Shown: piece by piece, positions 55,220 to 64,000 of the stretch
How the letters are laid out: every line of letters starts with the position of its first letter
Numbering within the stretch: the stretch's first letter is position 1
NCBI GenBank assembly: GCA_930367205.1
Contig: OV884012.1
Span: 58,239,239-58,303,238, forward strand
Length of the DNA: 64,000 nucleotides
Source: Acanthosoma haemorrhoidale
Lineage: Eukaryota; Arthropoda; Insecta; Hemiptera; Acanthosomatidae
Direction of reading: 5' to 3'
Notes under the pieces: generated by a model
Seen by the model: the letters and a program-made list of their open reading frames with translations, nothing else
Database searches by the model: none
Told to the model about the DNA's origin: nothing
Made by a program: the position numbers and the translations under genes

Positions 55220-56515
55220 GGTGTTAAAAAGTTTTTAAAAAAACAACAAAATAGTTGATGGTATCGTAAGTATTTAATATTACAATTAGCGGTTAAATTT
55301 TGCTAACTTCACTGTCGTCGGTGGGGGGGGGGGGTACATTTTAAAATATACTGTGTATCGACATTTACTTTTAATATCTTTCGGCGATGAGAGGTTATAT
55401 CACAACACAGTGAGGATATATGACAAATTAACATAAACCTAATCTAATAAGAAATTAGGGGCCTTTCTATCCTAGTTAAATTTGAGAGAAAATTAGTTAG
55501 TATTAGCGGTAGTAGAGTTAACAAGTATTTCCAAGTAGTTAACTTTTAAGTTAAGAAAATCATGTAACCTTATTTTAATTTTTCAGATGCTTACATAATG
55601 AGATAATTAACATTTAAATCAAATATACAAAAATTTGGTCCCAAATGTCTAACCAACTATTTATTTATTTAATCGCCCATTCTGAAACCTTTTTTTTTTA
55701 TTAGTTCCGATCTAGGCCCATCGTAGAGTTTACTCTTGGTTTAGTAACAAACAAGTAATGTTACTGAACTTAAATACTAACTGACTCTTAAGTTCTAGTT
55801 GAGGCATCCGATGTTCGTACACACTGCATTCCTCTGCTGCCCGTGGGAATGCACCCATCTCTTCTCATTATATTTCTCTTCCATGAGCTTAGCCCTTTCG
55901 TTTCTATCCTTGGCCGACACTGATATAAAATTTTATAAACTAACGTTACTTTATTAATGGTCCGGAAATATGAGTGCATCCAGTGTGCACGCAATCGGTT
56001 GCAATCTCGTGGGAACCTCTCCTGAAGAAGCCTTTTACATCTATCTTTCAACTTTTTACATTCCCACCATCGTCTTACTCAACAAAAACGCTACTTTTAT
56101 GTCCTCTGAGACCTATTTCAAATCCAGGTCCGCTGAGTATTGCACGCTTATTCCAATAGTTCTAGTAAGTCAGCATTTTAGAATCAGCACATTTTTGCAG
56201 TTATACTGTGAGTTATTGTTAGGCCAATATTAGGCAGGCGTCGTACTCAGAGCCTACTGATACAAGGATTCCCCACCTGTTAACATTCAAGGATGACTTT
56301 GAAGTAGAGATCTTCAAATTTATTTTAAGCAACATGGAGGAAGACTCACTGGATGTCCTCTATTTTCATGCCATTTGATCATATTTATAGCACATTGGCT
56401 GGTTGTGTAGCTGATCACATTTGTGACTTAATCAATCAAATATTTTTATTTTTTTTTAAATCATTATTTCTTTACCAAGCCATTTTCGGCGCGGACCGCT
56501 GTCTTTCACACTGAG
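55220..56515. other. Intergenic, no supported gene
   Basis: Starts with a G12-like run at 55321. The minus-strand frame 55788-56051 (87 residues, rich in Arg and Lys, containing RCKRLLQERFPRDCNRLRAH) overlaps plus-strand frames at 55970-56233. None matches a family I recognise. Confidence 0.4.
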
Positions 56516-56960
56516 ACTGACAGGTGAGAAAGGTGACTCGTACCTCTTTGAAAGTAGAGCCAATCCTTTCGGACTCGGAAATAAATGGCATAATCAGAAT
56601 CATTTTTCAAATGAAATCGAAAATGATTGATGCCAGATGCGCGACCCAAACACCTCCACAGATCCGAAGCCTTCTTCAGATAAGGATTGGAACCGTCCTC
56701 GTGTTGTCCGTTGTTAGCGATGACAGAAAGTCGTGCCTCCTCTTCATAAATATCATTGAGAGCTTGTCAAGCCCAATCAGCAGCAGGGCTGCTTTCTTTA
56801 ACTCCATCATTATTTATCTCATTGTCTCTCGCTTTCGCTGGGTCACTCAGGCTCAGCGCCGTGACACCAGGCCGCTCGCTCTGTCGGATTTGCACTGCCT
56901 GATTATCAGGTTCAACAGAACTGAGGGTCATCTATCAACGGTTCACTGTACGGCATAGTA
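56516..56960. promoter_or_regulatory. GC-richer island with Hth/Exd-like words, candidate enhancer
   Basis: A 440-base island containing TGACAG at 56518-56523 (Hth/Meis core) and TGATTGAT at 56624-56631 (PBC/Hox type), plus CATAATCAGAATC and TTATTTATCTCATTGTC. A plus-strand frame of 144 residues (56524-56958) is open across it, but the predicted protein is unlike any family, has mixed hydrophobic runs, and there is no splice or promoter context, so I prefer a non-coding reading. The coding alternative is not excluded. Confidence 0.3.
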
Positions 56961-57989
56961 CCGTAGAGAATGTAAGGATATATATTCATATTTTTATCAA
57001 TCATACGCCTTCTAAGAAAATCACAGCACAACCAAATATAAAATCATAACTGTGACCTTGAATCCCAGAAACAGGCACCTTAATTATAATAATCCTCCCA
57101 ATACGATGATTCGATTCGAAGCACACATATTTGCTAGCCCACTTTATATATAATACAATAACATGCAACCAAACATAATAATTAATACTTGGAGTTTCAA
57201 GCATAATATGAAGTAACGAAAGAAAGAGGATTTAAATGTTCCATTCGATGCCCTGACATTCTTACCTACAGTGAAGTCGTCTACGTAGATAAATAGAACC
57301 CACCATTCGGTACGACACCAACGTTAGTGAGCATTGTAAAAAAATTCTTTATAAAAACAAATTTCGTAAAAAATTTCCTGTGAAAGATTATCAGGTTACC
57401 CGGTTATTGTTTGGTTCTAGAGCTACAATAACAATGCGAACTCGTTCTTTCTATAACCAGCGATTAATGTCAAAAAATTGCCAAGGCTGGTCGAGTCTTT
57501 CTTGATATTGTGATTTTTCTCGATCGAGCTCAAACATTTTTTAGTGAATAAAATATTTTGTATATCCACACTAAATTAGAGTCCTAATTACAATTTAGTT
57601 AAATTCGTGTTGTTTATCGGACATACGTACGCTACTATTACTACTTATGGATCTAATATGTGTGAAACTCCACCGTACCATTTCTTTGACTATCTGGTCG
57701 CTTCCATTCAATTTGTGTGGCCTGTATGAAGCACATAATAACATGTAATGACCATCACTATCTTCGGTCTGTATGCGGAACTGCAACAAAACTACTACTT
57801 AACTTTTATCTTTCAGCTTATCGATTCGGTCACAAATTATTTTCATCATGGTCTAATCCTCATTGACACGTGCTACAACAGGTTATATCGGTTTTCTGCA
57901 ATTTAAAAGTGGTGTTTTAGGACCATATTGCCCTACCCCGTATGGCTCAGTAGCTGCACTCATCAAATTAAAACTCAGACTTTGTTAGT

Positions 57990-58275
57990 TCATCGTCATC
58001 GAGACAGACACAAGGCCAACCGCCTTAAGACTGTTATGATGACACAGACAAGGGAAGAGAAGTGTCAATGAGTGACGGATGCCAGCTATCAGAGGAGACA
58101 CTTCACAGCCACTTCCTCATTAGCAGTAGCTCTGCTAACAGCACTCCCTTGCAGGGAAGCTTTGACCAATCATCGCTCTGCGACTTACTAACCCACTCGA
58201 CAAATGTATTAGATCAATGTTGTGGGAATTGACAGCTCTAAGCGAAACAGTCTACAATTTATGAACACACTTTGA
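57990..58275. promoter_or_regulatory. GC-richer island, candidate regulatory element
   Basis: A non-coding block with a mosaic of short motifs: CAGCTATCAGAGG (GATA-like), CCTCATTAGCAG and GACCAATCATC (homeodomain or CCAAT-like), and TGACAG at 58230-58235. It is sharply richer in GC than its flanks. No frame is credible. Confidence 0.25.
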
Positions 58276-58904
58276 ATGAGAAAGTCATATTAAATGCTCA
58301 ATCAATGATGGGAATCATGAAATATGAGGAAACGTTGACAAACGTATAACGTATATCTCATTTGATATACAGAGACATCAGTAATTTTCAGTGCCCGTAG
58401 TAGTCCTTTGTTTCTTGAAATCGAAACAGAGGAGAGCTTTTATATTCCAAGGCAAAACTAAGGAAGAGAGTTTGTTGGCACTGTTGCACGTGTATTTAAC
58501 ACTGAGAAATACTGCATTATAGGTAATACTGCATAATGATTAGGTTTTTGTTATAATAAATTTAGGAGTTTTTAGAAACAAAACGAAACTTGAAAAGGTC
58601 GAACCCGTTTCGCTAACTTTTAAATCATCTGTATTAACTCTTGCGAAGACGATATAAAGTCATTTAATACTTTAAAATTCTCATTTTTTCTTACAGGGTC
58701 AAGAACATATTCCATAAGGTAGAGCAAAAATAATATTTAAAATATTCATAGTTCTGATCATATACAAACACCTATATATTTCGTTCTTCATATAAACACC
58801 TTATACTACTGTTTATAGGCCGTACTTCAGCACTAAAATTGTCTCAGCAGGCAACTTACGTGAGCTAGTCACGAGGAAGCCTTCAAGTAGTGAGTGAATC
58901 ACCT

Positions 58905-59160
58905 CACCTCAATTACCCCAGTGCCATAAATGCCAGGCATACGGGCACACAAACTCGTACTTCCACTACCCTTCCAGGTGTGTAAAGTGCAGTGGGCAGC
59001 ACAAAAGTGAATTGTGCAAAAAGCCCCTGAAATCGCCTGCAGTATGCGTGCTCTGCAATCAAGACCACCCGGCCAACTTATACGGCGCAGCTTATAGAAT
59101 TGTGAAGTTCAGGAGTGAACAACATCGTCGGCCAGAATAGGAGAAAAAAACAACAAAAAG
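58905..59160 (+). pseudogene. LINE ORF1 zinc-knuckle region (Jockey type), damaged
   Basis: Plus-strand frame 58922-59093 encodes three CCHC-type knuckles in the Jockey ORF1 arrangement: CHKCQAYGHTNSYF (final Cys replaced by Phe), CVKCSGQHKSELC (complete CX2CX3HX4C) and CVLCNQDHPANLYGAAY (the closing Cys replaced by Ala). ORF1 of these elements binds the element RNA. HPAN followed by GxxY is a family hallmark. Upstream ORF1 sequence could not be read. Confidence 0.8.
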
Positions 59161-59800
59161 CGGCCCAGACAGAAATTTGAGGCCTTCAGTCTCTTTTTCT
59201 GATGTAGTTCGGAACAGAGAGCAGTCACAGGCACTGCCCAATACTCGTCCGCAAGTTCCTCTTCCCCAGCATTCCATCCCGGCAACCAGCAAACCCAATC
59301 CACTCCTCAACCACACATCTCGCATATTCCTCCACCTTCAAGCTCTTCAGATAAGATGAGCTAGTGCATTAACATCATTCCTTACAGAGTTCAGAACCGT
59401 AATTACCCTTCTCATTTCCCTTCTAACAAATCTTATTTATCCTTATCCTTATCCTACTTTATCCCCGTTAAACAAAATCCATAAGTGGATCCTTCCCACT
59501 CCTTATCGATTTGCATTTCAAAGCGAATGGTGTTCGCGCCCACACTAACGAACTGACAGCACTACGTACATCGACATAGCTCTCATTAGTGAAACAAGAC
59601 TTAAAAGTAAACGACCATTTACTGTTCGACAGTACCAGACTTATTGAACTGATCACCCAGATGAAAGAGCTCATGCAGGTACCACTGTCATTGACCATAA
59701 CTCTATATCCCACCACATAGTTCCTTTGGTAGCACATGATTTCCTTAGTCGATCAGCACCTTCACTTTCCCCCTTAATCTAGCATCAGTGAACTGCTCTC
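59160..59800 (+). pseudogene. LINE ORF1 end and partial endonuclease
   Basis: Continues from the knuckles. The Pro/Ser-rich segment shares DNA with 33655-33900 (GAACAGAGAGCAGTCACAGG), then the endonuclease start near 59510 (TTCGCGCCCACACTAACGAA) through ALISETRLKSKRPFTV (59578-59630) to PPNKSI-like codons near 59800. Compared with the intact frame at 33980-34675, this copy has internal deletions and frame changes (around 59555 and 59745) and stops short of the GGDFN motif. It then joins an inverted LINE 3' UTR. Confidence 0.7.
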
Positions 59801-59970
59801 CCAATAAATCCATTTCCATTCACCCGCTCAATCATGCAGTATTTAGAAACAGCCCAGAGACCTCCCGAATCCACATGGTTGTCACCTTCCTCGCGTGCGA
59901 AAGAGGAAGCGGAGTCTTGGGAAGACCCCTACGCTCCTCCGTCAGCCGCGTCACTGGAAACATATTCAAA
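59800..59970 (-). mobile_element. Inverted LINE 3' UTR segment
   Basis: The minus strand reads GACGCGGCTGACGGAGGAGC, then TTCGCACGCGAGGAAGGTGA, GGAGGTCTCTGGGCTGTTTC and a TAAATACTGCATGATTGAGC piece, matching the plus-strand UTR at 55005-55150. It is opposite in orientation to the ORF1/endonuclease fragment it abuts. The element therefore looks like a product of rearrangement or two insertions. Confidence 0.7.
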
Positions 59971-62555
59971 AGAGAAAATTTAAGAAAGAAAAAAATTTTA
60001 TGAGCCATTAATTAAGCCGATTTTAATATTTTTTTATGTTAATATTAGAACTGCTTATTTTCATTAGTTAAAATATGATTTTCAGTAATAGAGATGGCTC
60101 AAAAAATAAAATGAACTTTGTTTAGTAAAAATAGTTAGAAGTGTTCACACATCAAGAAGTTGGCATCTCTTGATGTTGTTCTTTCATCTTGTTATTGAAT
60201 TATTTTGGTTATTATTGCACCGGCAAGTGTAATGTACCTTTTGTTGATTTTCATTGGTCCTGTTATAAAGAATATGATGTATCGGCAAAAACGTCGCTTA
60301 GATAGTTTTTGCAATGTTCGGTCTATATCAAAAAGAAAATGCTTCATTTAGCACGTTAACATTTCCAGCCTATTTTCCTCCTATTTGTCATGCAAGGATC
60401 TATGTTGCATTGCTAGACGGACACTAGCCAGGCCCTCAGTGCACAGGAGCCCAGCTGAAGCGGTCACGTACAGCTGAACACTTGGCCCTGTCAGGCCAGA
60501 GCTAAGGAGCCTGAGATTTATGCCTAGCTGACAGCGGGGGTGGTCTGGCAGCTTAGAATATTAACGGGCCTGGGATAAAAAAAATCAAAATAAAAGACAA
60601 CCCATGTAAAAAAAATCGAAAGTGGGCGCAGGTGCCCCCGCGTACACAATCACCATCTCGGAATCAATAACCACGGACGACTAAGGGTTGAAAAAGGGCA
60701 GCCAGGAATAAAAAAAGGGGAGCATGTGGCCCGTGCCCCAGTTATCTCCACTTAGCACCGCGGTCTGCTCACAGCGATCCACCTCTGTAATAGGGTAAGG
60801 GTTACTGCTAACGGATTTCAAAGGTGCCAGGTCATCCTCAGGTATGTGCTATTATCGTGTGCAACTGAACCGTCCTTGGCCCACAGATAGGTACCTTTCC
60901 AAGGGGGTTAGCTTTCAGGGATCTGGCGGTATCTGGGGTAATTTGAGCTAGATCCTATTTCCATCTCCGTTTGTATTCCGACCAGAATATATTCTCCATC
61001 ATTCTACTCACTGTCAACTGATGAAATAAAAAAAAAAAATAGTATATTCTGGGGAACTGTTCCCCTAATAATAAAAAAAAAAAAACATGTAAGTATGTCT
61101 TGCTGACAAAAAAAGCAATATAACATTATAGGGCCTAGCATATGTTATGACTACAACGTACCAACAGCATAAGGTAGAAACTGAATGAGTAGAGCTGAAT
61201 GACAATCGCTGACAGAGAATATAGGACGTATTACAAGGCGGAAAAGAGCTTGGAAGGTTGCAGGTATGTATAATATAATAAACAATGAACTCTGGGAATG
61301 GAGTTTTTAGAGAATGGTTTATGACAGGGACAAGAAAAGAACCTACAAAGGAAGCAATTAAATACAGGTCGGAAGAGAGGGTTCTAGTATTGTGAGATTT
61401 AATAGCTGAATTGAATTGAAGCAGATCATAACGCCAAGCAGTCTTGTTAGCCGTGAAAGTTAGTGAAGAGGAGGGACCCAAGAAAGTTTCGGATCTAATG
61501 AATGCTCCTTGAACTCCTTTCCAAGGCAACTGCAATTTTAAATTGTCCTAGTCACATTAGAGGTATGAAAAATTTAGGGAGGAATCACTGTTGAATCTGG
61601 CAATCCAAAAATTTGGATCTGAAATGTGAGCAGCATTGACAACTCCTTAAAACTTTATTTTCTTCAACGGTTTTCAATAAAACAGCATTGATTTCTATCA
61701 AGCTTTAAAGGAGGTAAATAAAGGATAGTAAATAAAGGAAATAAGAGTTCGAGGACTCCAAAAAACAATTACAAGACAATTAAGGTCAATGTCAGATATT
61801 TAAAATATTCAAGGTACTATAATTTTTAATTGTCCCAGTCACATGAGAGGTCTAAAAAACTTACGATATGGTGAGTTAAATAAAAAAAAATGATAAATCG
61901 ATAGAGAAATTAACCTCAGGATTCATAAAACAAACAAGCTGTAAACACATTTGACACGAAAGTTGTAAGTTGAACAGTTTCGGGAAACAGGTCTAAGTAT
62001 CTGTGACCTGCTAGCTATGGGCAATCTTTGTTAGTCAGAGGAAAAACAACATTCTGCTACACACTAGAGGTCTAAAGAGAATGAATGGTTACGGTAAGGA
62101 AGTTTTTGAAGGTGTGAAATAATGAGGAAGAATCCAAATAGGACAATCGTGTCTGGGAAGAATATAGAAAAAATCATCACACCTAAGCTAAATATAGTAC
62201 CCATATGGTTGGTGTCTTACAAAATAACAAGTCAATTGAGTTGAGGTGATTTTCATCAATTTACAGGAGTTGACAAGTGGTGACATCATCTCATCAATAC
62301 AAAGCTTACCGGTGTAATTTATTTATTACATTTAATAATATATAAATAAATGATTTTATTTACATTTCATGGATATTTACTTGCATATCGAAATACATAT
62401 ATCGATACAGATATATATTAAATCTGATATACAACTGTATCCGAATACTCCGAAACTGTAAAACAAAATATAAATGCTGTATCTTTTCTAAGAAAGGGTA
62501 TATTCGTTTATAGATTTACCTGACTTGGCCCAAAACGCCACGCAGATACGCTCTA
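59971..62555. other. Intergenic; GC-richer unassigned stretch at 60.4-60.97 kb
   Basis: AT-rich ends with a GC-rich middle (GGCGCAGGTGCCCCCGCGTA near 60626) lacking open frames; it may be a LINE 5' region. A minus-strand frame of 156 residues (61065-61535) has no recognisable domain. GGGGAACTGTTCCCC near 61050 is a perfect 15-base inverted repeat between two A-rich tracts. TTAATTGTCCCAGTCACATG near 61829 resembles TAAATTGTCCTAGTCACATT near 61540, suggesting a small local duplication. Confidence 0.4.
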
Positions 62556-62559
62556 GTTG

Positions 62560-62960
62560 AATAATTAGAATATTTGAATCGTAGGGATGCCATCCAACCA
62601 TTAAACCACTGACCGATTTGATTTCACTATCAAATTCTGAGCATAATGCATTAGCGGTAATTTACACTAAATTATACTTTACTCAAGAACACTCAATTTA
62701 TTTTCCATTGTCCGAAATGCAATCTGAACCCTAAGTAATTTAATTTAATCGTGGTGGTCACACGGAAGGGATTCAATTATATAAAATATAAATGTCTATG
62801 CAATGTATATTATTATTATATATTTTTAAAAATGTTTAACTGAATTATGAATAAATTAGATACGAATATGAACGATGAAAACGATTACAAATATCTTACT
62901 ACTTACCAATATCAACTTTTTCTTACTTATTCCAACCGTGGCTTTTAAAGATGAGGAGTC
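62560..62960 (+). repeat. Dispersed AT-rich repeat, copy 3
   Basis: Matches the 8085-8480 repeat in the same order: AATAATTAGAATATTTGAAT, GATTTGATTTCACTATCAAA, TTCTGAGCATAATGCATTAG, then CTAAGTAATTTAATTTAATC and TGGTGGTCAC. It then shares ATCTTACTACTTACCAATAT and TTTTAAAGATGAGGAGT with the copy downstream at 63240-63490. Confidence 0.55.
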
Positions 62961-63239
62961 CGGTCCAAGACCTCAAGGTTACACTCATCTAGGTTTAGTC
63001 ACAGAAAGATGGAGGCAGATCCAAAGCAAAGTTCTTGTGCTGCCTCGAGCCCAAGGTTATAAACCGTACTCTATGATATATAAGCCACTATCCTTAAGAA
63101 TGCTTTTTTTTTTTAAGGCCCTTTGTGTTAGTGGACATATTTTCACACTAGGCTGTGACTAAGTTAGAACGTATCCCAACAACATGTCTTGGGCCACCCG
63201 GACTCCTGAGTCTCACATCTCTTCAAATCTAAGCCCAAA

Positions 63240-63490
63240 GTAAGTAACCTTAATAAATTACCGTGGTGATCAAATGGAAGAGATATAAATTACAAATGTA
63301 TGTACACTGTATTTTATTACTAAGGTTTAATAATCTTTCACTGTAAAATGATTAAACTCTTTTAATTAGAAATGCCTGCATTTACTATGGATAAAAAATG
63401 ATGAACAGATTGCATAGATCTTACTAGCTACCAATAAACTTGAATCTTACTAATGTACATCAATGGTTTCTCTAAAGATGAGAATTATGG
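63240..63490 (+). repeat. Dispersed AT-rich repeat, copy 4 (partial)
   Basis: AAGTAAGTAACCTTAATAAA and CGTGGTGATCAAATGGAAGA match 62730-62775. GATCTTACTAGCTACCAATA and TCTCTAAAGATGAGAATTAT match about 62885-62960. The distance of roughly 510 bases between copies 3 and 4 suggests a local tandem duplication. The frame 63453-63647 runs out of the repeat. Although TTTTTTTGCAG at about 63540 resembles an acceptor, the frame is not supported further. Confidence 0.5.
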
Positions 63491-63689
63491 TCGAGGTGTT
63501 GAGCTCTTGAGACGACACAGACTCGTGGAATTTTTTTGCAGAAGGGCAGCCACGCAAGTGGCTCTCAGTAGAGCTGCCTCAGTGCCTAGCGCAGCGTCAT
63601 TCGACTCTTACTATTTCCATCTCCTGGACCAGGTCTCTTTACATTAGTAAGCGTTATTTTCGTTATGGCCCTTTATGTTCGTAGACGCA

Positions 63690-63920
63690 TTTTCATACCC
63701 TTTACGTGACTCTACACACACTATTCTCGGGCCCCCCTGACCGCTGAATCCCATATCGCTGCTGGCACTTAATTCCCAGGTACAAAACAAGGGTTGTAAA
63801 CTGTCAAATCGTCCAGCCATTAAACGATACTCCGCAGCAGATGGCACCCTTGATTTCCGTCGGGGAAATCGGTTCACGCCCAAAAAGGGTTTATTGCATT
63901 TCCGACTTCCAGGCGTTTAT
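63690..63920. promoter_or_regulatory. GC-richer island, candidate regulatory element
   Basis: About 230 bases of raised GC near the window end (CTCGGGCCCCCCTGACCGCT near 63727), with GGTTTATTGCA and GCGTTTATGGC, words of the Caudal/Abd-B type. It is overlapped by a minus-strand frame of 79 residues (63644-63883) without family resemblance. The call is by composition only. Confidence 0.2.
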
Positions 63921-64000
63921 GGCAGTCAGCCTTTGCCCCACTTTTACAATCTCTGTCTCTTAACATTACTTATAATTTTACAAGACATTCCCCCATGTCG

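Noticed and set aside
56524..56958. 144-residue open frame
   Set aside because: Not listed as a gene: unlike known proteins, no promoter or splice context, and it overlaps a GC-rich island better explained as non-coding. Kept as an alternative in that entry.
61065..61535. 156-residue minus-strand open frame
   Set aside because: No domain, ends in a poly-T-encoded Phe run, and no splice or promoter signals. Probably chance in low-stop sequence.
63541..63634. Exon-like block between TTTTTTTGCAG and CAGGTCTCT
   Set aside because: The donor is poor (GTCTCT), the upstream frame derives from a repeat, and no partner exon is visible.
1..64000. CRISPR array, operon, prophage or biosynthetic cluster
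   Set aside because: No spaced direct repeats, no Shine-Dalgarno-led gene strings, and the sequence has clear eukaryotic features throughout.

Overview
The window looks like gene-poor chromosomal DNA from an arthropod, most likely an insect. This rests on a strongly AT-rich background, long non-coding stretches, insect-type Jockey-like non-LTR retrotransposons, a mariner relic, a Ty3/Gypsy relic, and spliceosomal signals instead of operons. I cannot name the species. Nothing bacterial, no CRISPR array and no convincing RNA gene was found. Most short open frames here are chance or transposon relics.

Layout. 1-2.9 kb is AT-rich and nearly empty. 2.89-3.41 kb is an internally deleted mariner. 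4.4-5.3 kb holds two nested LINE 3' ends, the inner one with a perfect 12-bp target-site duplication. 7.2-11.8 kb is a repeat domain: divergent direct repeats, a 52-bp LINE insertion with a perfect 13-bp duplication, and a tandem duplication of about 680 bp interrupted by a LINE fragment. 13.58-13.68 kb is a 27-bp tandem repeat. 19.2-21.2 kb holds the best candidate host gene: TATA box, signal-peptide exon, 1.7-kb intron and a phase-matched second exon, for a predicted secreted product of 60 residues or the N-terminus of a larger secreted or cuticular protein. The intron contains a LINE relic and a hairpin with arms of about 70 bp. 22.5-25.4 kb has two LINE fragments in opposite orientations, the second with a poly-A tail and probable target-site duplication. 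33.65-34.68 kb is a LINE fragment whose APE-type endonuclease frame is fully open but has no reverse transcriptase after it. 36.0-37.05, 42.5-43.0 and 44.4-45.0 kb are further LINE relics. 47.7-55.2 kb is a retroelement graveyard: LINE 3' UTR relics, an RT-less LINE joined to a truncated Ty3/Gypsy element, and that element's probable LTR. 58.9-59.97 kb is a third ORF1-endonuclease LINE fragment fused to an inverted LINE 3' UTR. 62.5-63.5 kb carries more copies of the dispersed repeat seen near 7-8 kb.

Scattered through the AT-rich desert are GC-richer islands of 200-500 bp (near 6.1, 14.3, 16.7, 31.2-32.2, 40.2, 45.4, 56.6, 58.1 and 63.8 kb) that lack convincing coding signal. Some contain PBC/Hox-like and Hth/Meis-like words. 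They are candidate long-range regulatory elements, but this is inference only.

No new multi-gene system is evident. The items most worth testing are the two-exon secreted-protein gene, the intact stand-alone endonuclease frame and its RT-less relatives, the GC-rich islands, and the precisely bounded LINE insertions.
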